Assembly: GCA_041495845.1 (NCBI GenBank) | Contig: JBGQDM010000017.1 | Span: 1-44,690, forward strand | From: JBGQDM01 sp041495845 | GTDB taxonomy: Bacteria > Acidobacteriota > Terriglobia > Terriglobales > Acidobacteriaceae | Direction: 5' to 3' | DNA length: 44,690 nucleotides | Position numbers and translations under genes: made by a program | Notes under the pieces: model-generated | Seen by the model: the letters and a program-made list of their open reading frames with translations, nothing else | Databases searched by the model: none | What the model was told of the DNA's origin: nothing | Part shown: one piece after another, positions 1 to 8,698 of the stretch | Position numbering within the stretch: the stretch's first letter is position 1 | Layout of the letters: each line of letters starts with the position of its first letter

Positions 1-279
1 CAGCGGATCCACGCTGGCGAATCCGATAAAGCGATTGCTCTTGCGGCACAGTTCCGCCACCTGCTCATTCGTGCCCACCGGAACCCGGTGCGCGCGCGTG
101 CAATCAATGGGCAGCAAAACCGCGCGCTCGATGCCCGCGACGTCCATCTGCAATAGGAAAGTCTCCAAAGGCTGGAGATTGTTGCCGATGTGAAAAACTT
201 CGCGGGCTGCGCGTTCGTAGCCCGGACACTTTTCCGCAAACTCGCGAATCAGCATGGGATGAGTGTGGAAATCAATCAT
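1..279 (-). CDS. Amidohydrolase-2 family metal-dependent hydrolase (3' end off window)
   Basis: The first 93 codons are visible and the reading frame runs off the left edge. The protein opens MIDFHTHPM, the N-terminal metal-binding HxH motif (H5, H7) of amidohydrolase-2 (TIM-barrel) hydrolases, and continues with the ERAVLLPID and NRFIGFASVDP strands typical of the first barrel repeats in this family. Its start codon lies 25 bp after the stop of the PfkB kinase gene on the same strand, so it is probably the last visible gene of the DeoR-SIS-PfkB operon. Substrate cannot be told from this fragment; in context it may act on a sugar-derived or amide compound. Family confidence is good, function low. 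Confidence 0.8.
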   Translation of the reverse strand, partial: MIDFHTHPMLIREFAEKCPGYERAAREVFHIGNNLQPLETFLLQMDVAGIERAVLLPIDCTRAHRVPVGTNEQVAELCRKSNRFIGFASVDPL

Positions 280-304
280 GCGGCCTCCGGACGGCTCACT
301 GGCT

Positions 305-1237
305 TCAACTGCGTACCTGTTGCTGGCAGAACTGTTGCCACCGGGGGCGATCCCGAAACGCTTCGGCGCCGCCAGCTTGAGTGGTGGAGTAGGCCGCAGC
401 CTGGTTCCCGCGCGCCAGGCACGCCTTCAAGTCCGCGCCGCGAACGTATTCGTGAAGGAACCCCGCATTGAAGGTGTCCCCCGCACCGACGGAGTCCACC
501 ACCTCCACGGCCAACGGGGAAGCGTGGTAACGCGACCCTTTTTGTGCCGCCAGCGCGCCCTTCGAACCCATCTTGACCACCAGCGTCGGTACGATTTCCG
601 ACAGACGCTCTACTGCCTCGTCAAAATCCGCGATGCCCGCGATCTTGCACGCTTCCTGCTCATTGGGCATGAGAATGTCGACCAGCTCTACGGCTTCGCG
701 CAAGCTGCCGTCCCAGCGGCCATCCGGGTCGTCGTTGGTGTCCATCGAGAGGGTGAGTCCGGCACGTTTAAGCCGGGCAAAGAGCTCGGGAACGCGGTCG
801 CGCAGACCGCTCTGCAGAAAATACGACGAAAGATGGAAGTGGCGGGCGGAAGCCAGATATTCCAAGTCCAGATCTTCCAGAGTCATCTCCGCCATGCACC
901 CGGGGGAGGTGAGCATGTGCCGCACTTTGCCATGCGGGAGAACCACCGTCAGACCGGTGGCGGTGTTGCTGTGCACAATGCGGGTAAGGTCCACCCCCGC
1001 AGCCTGCAACCAGTCGAGCGCCAACGGCCCCAGCGAGTCTTGTCCAACCCGCGTGATAAAGCCAACCTTGGAACCGAGGATAGCCAGGTTGTGTGCCGTG
1101 ATCGCAGAAGAACTACCCAGCGTGACCATACAACGCTCAGCCAGCAGTTCCCGTTCCACCGGAAGCTGCTCAGGTAAGCCATAGAGAATGATGTCGAGGT
1201 TTACTTCGCCCGCAATGGTGATGTCGAAGCGAGGCAT
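305..1237 (-). CDS. PfkB-family carbohydrate kinase
   Basis: A 310-residue cytoplasmic sugar or nucleoside kinase of the ribokinase/PfkB family. It has the N-terminal sheet DITIAGEVNLD, the LGSSSAITAHNLAILG substrate-binding segment (about residues 40-55), PNEQEA (191-196) and the C-terminal signature DSVGAGDTFNAGF (248-260) with catalytic-base Asp254. The frame stays open upstream to 1378, but that extension overlaps the SIS gene and is compositionally odd; ATG at 1237 gives the natural family N-terminus and leaves 11 bp after the SIS stop. Together with the SIS protein and DeoR regulator it should phosphorylate an imported sugar or sugar-amine. FrlD-like (fructosamine) or AgaZ/ribokinase-like roles are both possible; the sequence does not decide. 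Confidence 0.9.
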   Translation of the reverse strand: MPRFDITIAGEVNLDIILYGLPEQLPVERELLAERCMVTLGSSSAITAHNLAILGSKVGFITRVGQDSLGPLALDWLQAAGVDLTRIVHSNTATGLTVVLPHGKVRHMLTSPGCMAEMTLEDLDLEYLASARHFHLSSYFLQSGLRDRVPELFARLKRAGLTLSMDTNDDPDGRWDGSLREAVELVDILMPNEQEACKIAGIADFDEAVERLSEIVPTLVVKMGSKGALAAQKGSRYHASPLAVEVVDSVGAGDTFNAGFLHEYVRGADLKACLARGNQAAAYSTTQAGGAEAFRDRPRWQQFCQQQVRS

Positions 1238-1248
1238 GGCGGGTTCCC

Positions 1249-2331
1249 TCAGCGGGCCTTGTCCAGAACGACCACCTGGCTCAAGTTGCGAGGGGAGTCC
1301 GGATCCAGGCCCTTCTTCAGTCCGGTGTAGACCCCGAGCAACTGCAGCGCGGGCAGGCAGGTGATGAGGCGGGAGCATTCCTGGTCTTCGCTGGGCACTT
1401 CGATGAGCAGGTCGGACGCCAGGCGCAAGCGGGCTTCAGCGCGGTTGGTAACAGTCAACGTGGTTCCGCACAGGCTCTTGATTTCTTCCAACAGGTCAAT
1501 CTCTGCCGACCGGCCGCTGTCGGAGATAAAAAATCCGGTGAGCGTGCGCGGACTGACCACCGATTTTGGTCCATGGCGAAACTCCAAGCTGTGAAAACTC
1601 TGCGAGTAGCTGCACGATGACTCCATCACCTTGAGCGCAGCTTCACACGCCAAGCCGTAAAAGGGTCCTTGGCCGAGGAAGGCGTAATCGTCAAAGTCGT
1701 GTGCGTCGACAAAGTCACGAATGCTGGCAACGATGGAGTCGAGTGCGCCGGCGAGGGCATCCGGAGTGCGCTGGAGGGCGGCGAGAAAGTCACTCCGGTC
1801 CGCGATGGTGCCCGCTAGAAACTGCAAACCCAGGAGCATGGAGGTGAAGGAGCGGGTCATGACGGTGCTTTGTTCCGCCGCCGGGGAGAGCACCAGCGAG
1901 AAGTGAGCGGCGCGTCCGAGCGCCTGGCCCGGAGTGCAGGTGATCGAGATGGTGCGAATGCCGCGCTCCCGCTCCAGAAATTCCGCCGCCTGCACCACCT
2001 CGGTAGTGCGGCCGGAGCGAGAAATCAGAACTGGCACCAGCGCACGCCTCCGGTGCAGCACCAGATGCGGAAACAGAAGAATCTCCGAAGCGGGGACCGC
2101 CCGGGCCGCGCGACCTGTGACCGTGGAAAAGGCTGCTGCCGCTGCCAGCGCCAGGTAATAACTGGTGCCACACCCAATAAAGAGCCACAGGGCGTCCTCG
2201 GGAACCTGCGCGCAAATCTCGCGTACCGTGTTGTCGTTTCGCAGCTGGTCGAGGCAGGTCCGCCAACACTGCGGCTGGGAGAGAATTTCCTCTTCCGTCA
2301 CGGTGGTCCGATGCCAGGAATGCTGTGTCAT
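1249..2331 (-). CDS. SIS-domain sugar isomerase/deglycase
   Basis: A 360-residue protein with two SIS (sugar isomerase) domains, like the isomerase half of GlmS and like AgaS and FrlB. The first domain carries GCGTSYYL (53-60) and the phosphosugar-binding SRSGRTTE (104-111). The second has ACEAALKVMESSCSYS and the EFRHGP segment found in GlmS/AgaS/FrlB active sites. There is no N-terminal glutaminase domain, so it is not a full GlmS. It probably isomerises, deaminates or deglycates a sugar phosphate made by the PfkB kinase encoded 11 bp downstream. DeoR is 15 bp upstream. Fructosamine-6-phosphate deglycase and aminosugar-phosphate isomerase are the leading alternatives. Confidence 0.88.
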   Translation of the reverse strand: MTQHSWHRTTVTEEEILSQPQCWRTCLDQLRNDNTVREICAQVPEDALWLFIGCGTSYYLALAAAAAFSTVTGRAARAVPASEILLFPHLVLHRRRALVPVLISRSGRTTEVVQAAEFLERERGIRTISITCTPGQALGRAAHFSLVLSPAAEQSTVMTRSFTSMLLGLQFLAGTIADRSDFLAALQRTPDALAGALDSIVASIRDFVDAHDFDDYAFLGQGPFYGLACEAALKVMESSCSYSQSFHSLEFRHGPKSVVSPRTLTGFFISDSGRSAEIDLLEEIKSLCGTTLTVTNRAEARLRLASDLLIEVPSEDQECSRLITCLPALQLLGVYTGLKKGLDPDSPRNLSQVVVLDKAR

Positions 2332-2346
2332 GAGCCTACACTCGTC

Positions 2347-3126
2347 TTACACCAGCGTAGTTGCAATGCCGGCGTCCTTCAGATTCTGCAAATCAGCTTT
2401 GGAGATACGCTTGTCAGTGATTACGTGATGAATGGCGGCCGCCGGTACGATCGTAGATAAACTGCGGTGGCCGAACTTGCTCGAATCGCACACCGCCACA
2501 GTCTTCCTTGCGATTTCCACCATCACACGGTTCACTTTCGCTTCCAGCAGGTTGGGCGTGCTCAGTCCCAGACGCGTATCGAAGCCGTCCACACCGAGAA
2601 AGAGCAGGTCGGCCGACAGCCGGCGCAACGTTTCTTCGGCCAGCGGACCCACCAGCGAAAAAGAATTGGTGCGCACGGTGCCGCCGGTGAGGATGACCTC
2701 GATGCCGCTGGTGGCCAACTCGGCGGCAATGTTCACCGCGTTGGTGATGACCGTGAGGCGACGGAAGCCGCGCAGCGAGCGCGCGATGGCCGTGGTCGTC
2801 GTCCCGGAATCCAGAATGATCGACTGACCCTCTTCAATCATGGCCACCGCAGCCGCCGCAATCCGAAGCTTTTCCTGCCGGTGCAGCTTTTCCTTCTCCT
2901 GCAGCGAGGGGTCAACCAGCGTGCCACTCTGCACCGTGAGCGCGCCCCCATGGGTGCGATGCAAGCTGCCTTGGCTGTGCAGCACTTCCAGGTCTTTGCG
3001 GATGGTGATCTGCGAGGTGTCAAACCGGTCGGCCAGTTCCTTGACCAGCACCCGACCCTCCCGGTTGAGCAAGTCCAGGATCGCCCGTCTCCGTTCTTCG
3101 TTCAGTAAGCGCTCGCCCGCGGCCAC
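2347..3126 (-). CDS. DeoR/GlpR-family transcriptional repressor
   Basis: A 259-residue regulator: N-terminal DeoR winged HTH (about residues 8-60; RRAILDLLNREGRVLVKEL then TSQITIRKDLEVL and the GALHRTHGGA-type wing, here SLHRTHGGA) followed by the DeoRC phosphosugar-sensing domain (LDSGTTTTAIAR, VITNAVNIA, LTGGTVR, FLGVDGFD). Members are normally released from DNA by a phosphorylated sugar made by the operon's own kinase. The start is GTG at 3126, preceded by GAGGG about six bases upstream; it gives the standard N-terminus. It is the first gene of the catabolic operon, so autoregulation through the repeat at 3151-3194 is likely. Confidence 0.93.
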   Translation of the reverse strand: MAAGERLLNEERRRAILDLLNREGRVLVKELADRFDTSQITIRKDLEVLHSQGSLHRTHGGALTVQSGTLVDPSLQEKEKLHRQEKLRIAAAAVAMIEEGQSIILDSGTTTTAIARSLRGFRRLTVITNAVNIAAELATSGIEVILTGGTVRTNSFSLVGPLAEETLRRLSADLLFLGVDGFDTRLGLSTPNLLEAKVNRVMVEIARKTVAVCDSSKFGHRSLSTIVPAAAIHHVITDKRISKADLQNLKDAGIATTLV

Positions 3127-3150
3127 CAGGCCCTCGTTTTGAATATTGAC

Positions 3151-3194
3151 GTTTTACATTGTTTTGTTTCGTTTTGCAAGAGCGCAAACAAAAC
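3151..3194 (-). promoter_or_regulatory. Probable DeoR operator with embedded promoter
   Basis: A perfect 9-bp inverted repeat, GTTTTGTTT (3161-3169) and AAACAAAAC (3186-3194), lies 35-68 bp before the DeoR start, with further CAAAACG/TAAAACG half-sites between and beside the arms. AT-rich repeats of this kind are usual DeoR-family operators. Read on the minus strand, TTGCAA (3179-3174) and TAAAAC (3156-3151), 17 bp apart, form a plausible -35/-10 pair inside the repeat, so binding would block RNA polymerase. The repeat is seen directly; operator and promoter function are inferred. Confidence 0.55.
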
Positions 3195-3222
3195 GTAAGT
3201 CCGCCAGAATCTACCACGGAAG

Positions 3223-3242
3223 CTCGCCGGATACACGGCGAG
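3223..3242. other. 7-bp stem-loop between the small-protein gene and the DeoR promoter
   Basis: CTCGCCG and CGGCGAG form a perfect 7-bp stem around the six-base loop GATACA. It lies 58 bp after the stop of the 65-residue gene and upstream of the DeoR promoter. No T-run follows on either strand, so it is not a classical intrinsic terminator; it might still end or stabilise the small gene's transcript. Confidence 0.35.
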
Positions 3243-3299
3243 ATGCGGATGGGGGCAAGGCTGCGGTGCCGCTCTTCTGGAATCTCGCGCGAAAGGGAA

Positions 3300-3497
3300 C
3301 TACTTCGCGGCCGTCTGGAGAGCAGTCTGGAGAAAGGTCTCTTCGTTCATGCCGATGGAGACCTTGCGCACCCGCTCAAGAATGATCTTCTTTTCGGCAT
3401 CAGTCTTGGCGGTGGCGTAGCGTTTGCGAAGCAGGCTGATCTTTTCGCTGCGGGTGCGGCGGCGGCGGATTTCGGGGCGGCGGCTGGGTGCGCTCAT
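3300..3497 (-). CDS. Small conserved-type basic protein of unknown function
   Basis: A 65-residue, strongly basic, probably helical protein. The N-terminus has a run of arginines (PEIRRRRTRSEKISLLRKRY) followed by an amphipathic segment, AKTDAEKKIILERVRKVS. It resembles the short RRRR..K..KLR.KY.AAKT.AEK...I.K...ISP proteins (DUF6800-like) I associate with Planctomycetes and Acidobacteria, from memory of the pattern only. No transmembrane segment. Start ATG at 3497. It stands alone between the DeoR operon and the divergently transcribed BNR gene. The composition suggests nucleic-acid or ribosome binding, but no function is established. Confidence 0.65.
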   Translation of the reverse strand: MSAPSRRPEIRRRRTRSEKISLLRKRYATAKTDAEKKIILERVRKVSIGMNEETFLQTALQTAAK

Positions 3498-3619
3498 AGA
3501 GAAATTTCATTGTACACGCCAACGGCTGGCGCAGGCGAACTTGCGGCGCCCACAAGCGTGAATTCCACAAATGCTTTATGCTCGTGTGTTTCCCAGGTTT
3601 GTCTTCTTTGGAGGTGTTC

Positions 3620-6600
3620 GTGAACCGCTGCGTCCTCCGTGCAGTGATCCGCCTGTTGATCGTCTGCGGGTTCGCCGTCGCCGTTGCAGCCCAGCAGTTC
3701 AACCCCGCTCTCTTTCAGGACTTGCGCTGGCGGATGATTGGCCCGCACCGCGGTGGTCGCACTGTGGCCGTGGCGGGCTTTCCGGAGCGCCCCAACACTC
3801 TTCTGATCGGGGTCAACAACGGGGGTGTCTGGAAGACGACGGACTTCGGCCACACTTGGGATCCCATCTTTGAAAATCAGCCGACTCAGTCGGTGGGAGC
3901 GCTGGCGGTGGCGCCGTCTGATCCCGATGTGATTTTTGTCGGCAGCGGCGAAGGCTTGCGGCGGCCCGATCTCTCCATCGGCGACGGCATCTACAAATCC
4001 AAAGATGGGGGCAAGACCTGGACCCACCTCGGTTTGCGCGACGCCCAGCAAATCGGCGCCATTTTGGTAGACCCGAAGGATCCTGACCGCGTTTTCGTTG
4101 CCGCCCTGGGTCATCCATACGGCCCCAATCCCGAACGCGGCGTTTTCCGGTCCCTCGACGGTGGTCGCAACTGGGAGAAGGTGCTTTCCAAAGATGACGA
4201 CACCGGCGCGATTGACCTGGCGTTTGATCCGACGAACCCGCAGACCGTGTATGCCGTCCTCTGGACCTCGCGTCGTCCGCCGTGGACGACTGGGAATTCC
4301 TATGATGCTCCCGGCAGCGGACTCTACAAGTCGAGCGATGGCGGCGCCACCTGGCGCCCGCTAACGCAAGGATTGCCGACCGCGGAGCAAGGCTTGGGCC
4401 GCATTGGAATCACCATCGCCCCAACCGACCCTAAACGGATGTACGCGCTCGTGGATGCGCCTCAACTTGGTGGCGTTTACCGCTCGGAGGACGCCGGCGA
4501 AAGCTGGACGAGAATAAACGGGGATGCGCGCCTCTGGGGCCGCGGTTCCGACTTTGCCAACGTCCGCGTCCATCCCAAGGACCGCGACGTCGTCTTCATT
4601 GCTAATGTTTCCACCTATCGTTCCAGCGATGCGGGCAAGAGTTTCACCGCCATCAAGGGAGCGCCCGGCGGTGACGACTATCACACGGTCTGGATCAACC
4701 CGCTCAACCCCGACATTATTCTTCTGGCCAGCGATCAGGGAGCGACGGTCACGGTGAATGGCGGCGCCACGTGGAGTTCCTGGTACAACCAGCCGACGGC
4801 GCAGTTCTACCACGTCATCACCGACAGCGAGTTCCCCTACTGGGTGTATGGCGGGCAGCAGGAAAGCGGCAGCGCCGGGGTGGCCAGCCGCAGCGACTTC
4901 GGTTCCATCACCTTCCGCGAATGGTATCCGGTGGGCGTCGAAGAGTACGGCTATGTCGCGCCGGACCCGCTCAATCCCAATCTGATTTACGGGGGCAGGG
5001 TCACCCGCTTCGACCGGACTACAGGCCAGACCCAGGACGTTTCTCCGGTTATTTTCCGGAACCGGAAATACCGTTTCAACCGCACCGCGCCGCTGATCTT
5101 TGCCCACGCCAATCCCCATATGCTATTGCTCGGATCGAATGTGCTATTCAAAACCACTGATGGCGGAGCGCATTGGGAGGAAATCAGTCCAGACCTGACC
5201 CGCGAGGACCCCGGGGTGCCGGCAAATCTCGGCGTGTTCGCGAAGTACGATCCCAAACAGGGCAAGCATCGCGGCGTCATCTATAGCATCGGCCCCTCCT
5301 TCCGCGACGTGAACTCGATCTGGGTGGGCACGGATGACGGTCTGATTCACCGCACGCAAGATGGGGGCAAGACCTGGCGGAAGGTGACTCCGCCCGAACT
5401 GACGCCCTGGAGCAAGGTGGCGCAGATTGAGGCTTCGCACTTTGACGACGAAAGTGCCTACGCCGCCGTGAATCGTTTCCGCCTCGACGACCTCCATCCT
5501 TATATCTATCGCACACATGATGGCGGGAAGACGTGGCAAAACGTTGTCCAGGGCATGCCCAATGAACCCGTGAATGCTGTTCGGGAGGACCCGGTGCGCC
5601 GCGGCCTGCTTTTCGCCGCCACCGAGCGCGGGGTGTATGCCTCCTGGGACGACGGAGACCACTGGCAGAGTCTTCGCCTGAATCTTCCGGCAACCTCGGT
5701 GCGAGACTTGGTAGTTCATGGCGACGATCTCGTGGTAGGCACACACGGCCGCTCGTTCTGGATCCTGGACAACATCACCCCGCTGCGCCAGCTTCGCCCC
5801 GAAGTCGCTTCGGCGAAGGCCCATCTTTTCGAGCCGCAGCTCACCTACCGCCTCCGCCGCAACAACAGCACAGACACTCCGCTGCCGCCGGAAATTCCCG
5901 CCGGGAAGAACCCACCCGATGGCGCCATGATCGATTTCTTCCTGAACGCCGATGCCGCGGGTGCCGCAGTGGTCGAGATTTTGGACAGCGTCGGTAACCT
6001 GGTGCGGCGGTTTTCGAGTGCGGATGCGCCCGAGTCCGTGGACGCCAACGAACTGAACCACCCGACTTACTGGGTGCGCTCGCCGCGCCCCCTTCCCGCC
6101 ACCGCCGGGATGCACCGGTTCCTGTGGGACTTACGCTACCCGCCGCCGGATTCCGCTACGCACGAGTTTCCGATCTCGGCTATTTACCGGGACACGCCGC
6201 GGGAGCCGCTCGGGGTCTATGCCCTGCCCGGGCGCTATTCGGTGAAGCTAACCGTGGGTGGGGAATCCATGACGCAGCCGCTCGTGCTGAAGATGGACCC
6301 CAGGGTCAAAACCTCCGAAGAGGACTTGCGCCGGCAGTTTGACGCCGCCACCCACCTGAGCCAGGCGTTGGACCATGACGTCATCGTGCTGCGAGAAATC
6401 CAGAAGCTACGACAGCAGCTCAAGGCTCCGGCGAAGGCAGGCGCGGCTACACCGGGGAGCATGGAGACTTTGGATCGCCGGTCCGCCGAACTGGAAGAGC
6501 AGGCCAGTGACTTGAACGCCGATCTCGTCCAACTCCTGGCCGTAGTGAACAGCGCCGATGCCGCCCCGAACGATCGCGCTGCTTCGGAAGCTGAGGCGAC

Positions 6601-6670
6601 GCGGCAGGCCGTGGACCGGCTGGTGGCCGATTGGCAGTCGCTACGGCAGCACCAGTTGATGCCTCAGTAG
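3620..6670 (+). CDS. Secreted BNR/VPS10-sortilin-like beta-propeller protein
   Basis: A protein of about 1016 residues. I chose GTG at 3620, four bases after GGAGGT; an ATG at 3578 in the same frame lacks this site. A signal peptide (about residues 5-26, ending AVAVAAQQ) is followed by the RWRMIGPHRGGRT opening and many BNR/Asp-box-like blades (for example SKDGGKTW, SSDGGATW, SEDAGESW, TQDGGKTW, THDGGKTW) that build one or two sortilin-type propellers up to about residue 720. A beta-rich domain and a helical C-terminal stretch with conserved-looking LRRQFDAATHLSQ follow. These large exported proteins are abundant in Acidobacteria and Bacteroidetes, often annotated as glycosyl hydrolases without enzymatic proof. 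Ends 105 bp before the propeller gene; operon membership is possible but unproven. Confidence 0.9.
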   Translation: MNRCVLRAVIRLLIVCGFAVAVAAQQFNPALFQDLRWRMIGPHRGGRTVAVAGFPERPNTLLIGVNNGGVWKTTDFGHTWDPIFENQPTQSVGALAVAPSDPDVIFVGSGEGLRRPDLSIGDGIYKSKDGGKTWTHLGLRDAQQIGAILVDPKDPDRVFVAALGHPYGPNPERGVFRSLDGGRNWEKVLSKDDDTGAIDLAFDPTNPQTVYAVLWTSRRPPWTTGNSYDAPGSGLYKSSDGGATWRPLTQGLPTAEQGLGRIGITIAPTDPKRMYALVDAPQLGGVYRSEDAGESWTRINGDARLWGRGSDFANVRVHPKDRDVVFIANVSTYRSSDAGKSFTAIKGAPGGDDYHTVWINPLNPDIILLASDQGATVTVNGGATWSSWYNQPTAQFYHVITDSEFPYWVYGGQQESGSAGVASRSDFGSITFREWYPVGVEEYGYVAPDPLNPNLIYGGRVTRFDRTTGQTQDVSPVIFRNRKYRFNRTAPLIFAHANPHMLLLGSNVLFKTTDGGAHWEEISPDLTREDPGVPANLGVFAKYDPKQGKHRGVIYSIGPSFRDVNSIWVGTDDGLIHRTQDGGKTWRKVTPPELTPWSKVAQIEASHFDDESAYAAVNRFRLDDLHPYIYRTHDGGKTWQNVVQGMPNEPVNAVREDPVRRGLLFAATERGVYASWDDGDHWQSLRLNLPATSVRDLVVHGDDLVVGTHGRSFWILDNITPLRQLRPEVASAKAHLFEPQLTYRLRRNNSTDTPLPPEIPAGKNPPDGAMIDFFLNADAAGAAVVEILDSVGNLVRRFSSADAPESVDANELNHPTYWVRSPRPLPATAGMHRFLWDLRYPPPDSATHEFPISAIYRDTPREPLGVYALPGRYSVKLTVGGESMTQPLVLKMDPRVKTSEEDLRRQFDAATHLSQALDHDVIVLREIQKLRQQLKAPAKAGAATPGSMETLDRRSAELEEQASDLNADLVQLLAVVNSADAAPNDRAASEAEATRQAVDRLVADWQSLRQHQLMPQ

Positions 6671-6775
6671 CCGAAAAAGTCGCAGCTGCCGCTGTGCGAC
6701 CGCTGCGTACTTAGCAGGCACTTGTTTTCCACAGAGAGCGGAGCTAAGTTTGCGCTTTCCGTTGTCTAAGTCATC

Positions 6776-8698
6776 GTGGGGCGTTGGCGCGAAATATCGT
6801 GGCGAACCGTGGCTGCGGCCGTCTTGGCGCTGGTCGTCGCGGGCAGTGGCTTGGCATTTTGGCGGGTGGGTTCCGTCCTCCACTCCACGGCGAACGAAGT
6901 AGCAGCCGAACACCGCCTATCCCTGCAGGTTCGCACCTACCTTCCGGCAGCCAACCCTGGTTTCGAGTGGGTGGGTACACCCGGGGATGTGGTGCGTGCC
7001 GCGTCGTTCCAAGGGCATCTCTATCTAGCCGGCGCAACCGGCCTGCTGGAATACGACGAGGCGGGAATCCTGCAGCGGCAATTTCGTGCCGGCCAGGAGC
7101 TCCCACCTTCCCCGGTGGTGGATCTGGCGACCGGTGTTCTAGCAGACTCGCGCGAGCCCGAACTCCTGCTCGCCACCGCTGCGGAAGGCGTCTTGGCCTT
7201 CAATGGACGTCAGTTCCGTCAGATTCGCCCCGATGACGAAAAACTAAGGCGTTTGAGCGCACTCCTCGTCGGTTCCTCCGGACGCCTGCTGCTGGGGACA
7301 ATCAGTAAGGGAGTTCTGGTATACGACGGTCGTCGCTTAGCTCCGCTCCATGCCAGCCTAAGCGATGTTGCGGTCACTGCCCTGGCAGGGACGGAGTCGG
7401 ACCTCTGGGTGGGCACGCGCGACCGCGGCGTTCTCTACTGGCATGCTGGTGGAGCGGAAACGTTCAGCGAGGAGGCTGGCCTGCCCGACCGGCAAGTACT
7501 CTCCCTGGCTACCCACGGCAACAAGACCTATGTCGGAACTCCGGTGGGCACCGCCGAATTCGAAGACGGCCATTTCGTGGGTGTGTTGGCCTCCGGCGCC
7601 TTTGCCCTTTCCTTGTGGGCGACTGACGATCGCCTTCTGATTGGCACACTGGATCAAGGACTCATGACCGTGGCGCTTTCGCGCCGGCACATGCCCACGT
7701 CCAATTCTGGCTTGGGTAACTTGCAGGACGTCCGGCAGATCGTAGCGCTCGGCGACGCTGCCTACGCGGTCACTCGCAGCGGGGTGTATGCCATCAACGG
7801 CAGTTCTAACCGCCCGCTGATCGCACCGCCGCCCACTGGAAACCTGACGGACCGCAACATTGCTGCCTTGGCCACCGACCAGCACGGACAGTTGTGGGTC
7901 GGATATTTTGATCGCGGACTTGACTTGCTCCGCGCCAATGGCAGTCTTGCCGTCCATGTCGAGAACGAACACGTATTCTGCGTCAATCGCATTGTTCCCG
8001 ATGCCAAAGAGGATCGCGTGCACGTGGCTACGGCGAACGGGTTGGTGGAGATGGATGCCAGCGGCGCCGTCCGCCAGGTTCTAACGCGAAGTGATGGCTT
8101 GATCGCGGACCATGTGACCGATGCCGTTGCCTACCGCGGCGGCCTGGCCGTTGCGACGCCTGCCGGGCTTACGTTTCTCGACGCGACCGGGCCGCACAGC
8201 CTCTACGCTTTTCACGGGCTGGTGAATAACCACGTCTACACGCTCGCCGCCGCGGACGATGAACTGTTGGCCGGTACTCTGGGCGGAATCTCGGTGCTCG
8301 AGAAAGGCGATGTGCGATCCAACTACACCGCCGGCGTCTCGGGCCTCAAACACAACTGGGTGACCGCCTTGGTCCGCGTAGGCGAAGAGTGGATGGTCGG
8401 GACGTATGGAGCGGGCGTGCTGCGTTTGCAGCCGGACGGCCATTTTGCCGCCATGGATCGCGCCACCGCCGCGTTGGAGATTAATCCCAACGCCATGCTG
8501 GTAACACCACAGCATGTGCTCGCGGGTACGCTCGGTCGCGGCTTGCTGGTCTACGATCGCACCAACTCGCGCTGGGACTTCATCGCGGCTGGCCTGCCTT
8601 CGCGCAACGTGACCGCGCTGGCTGTGCGCGACGGCGTCATCTACGTCGGCACCGACAACGGTTTGGTTCGGATTACGGAGAACAATCTCCACCCATGA
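6776..8698 (+). CDS. Membrane-anchored beta-propeller protein (Reg_prop-like repeats)
   Basis: 640 residues starting with GTG. A single hydrophobic segment (about residues 11-31) anchors or exports the protein. The rest is a repeated blade pattern in which each unit carries a (V/I/L)(G)T.(G/R)G(V/L) core: LWVGTRDRGVL, TYVGTPVGT, LLIGTLDQGL, LWVGYFDRGLD, LLAGTLGGISVL, WMVGTYGAGVLRL, VLAGTLGRGLLVY, IYVGTDNGLVRI. This resembles the two-component-regulator propeller repeats of hybrid sensors and ligand-binding propellers, but no kinase or output domain is attached. Its TGA overlaps the ATG of the VIT/VWA gene (ATGA), so the two are translationally coupled. Likely periplasmic sensor or scaffold. 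Confidence 0.85.
   Translation: MGRWREISWRTVAAAVLALVVAGSGLAFWRVGSVLHSTANEVAAEHRLSLQVRTYLPAANPGFEWVGTPGDVVRAASFQGHLYLAGATGLLEYDEAGILQRQFRAGQELPPSPVVDLATGVLADSREPELLLATAAEGVLAFNGRQFRQIRPDDEKLRRLSALLVGSSGRLLLGTISKGVLVYDGRRLAPLHASLSDVAVTALAGTESDLWVGTRDRGVLYWHAGGAETFSEEAGLPDRQVLSLATHGNKTYVGTPVGTAEFEDGHFVGVLASGAFALSLWATDDRLLIGTLDQGLMTVALSRRHMPTSNSGLGNLQDVRQIVALGDAAYAVTRSGVYAINGSSNRPLIAPPPTGNLTDRNIAALATDQHGQLWVGYFDRGLDLLRANGSLAVHVENEHVFCVNRIVPDAKEDRVHVATANGLVEMDASGAVRQVLTRSDGLIADHVTDAVAYRGGLAVATPAGLTFLDATGPHSLYAFHGLVNNHVYTLAAADDELLAGTLGGISVLEKGDVRSNYTAGVSGLKHNWVTALVRVGEEWMVGTYGAGVLRLQPDGHFAAMDRATAALEINPNAMLVTPQHVLAGTLGRGLLVYDRTNSRWDFIAAGLPSRNVTALAVRDGVIYVGTDNGLVRITENNLHP

Noticed and set aside
5144..6115. 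323-residue minus-strand frame opposite the BNR protein
   Set aside because: Composition of an antisense shadow; the plus-strand protein has clear BNR repeats here.
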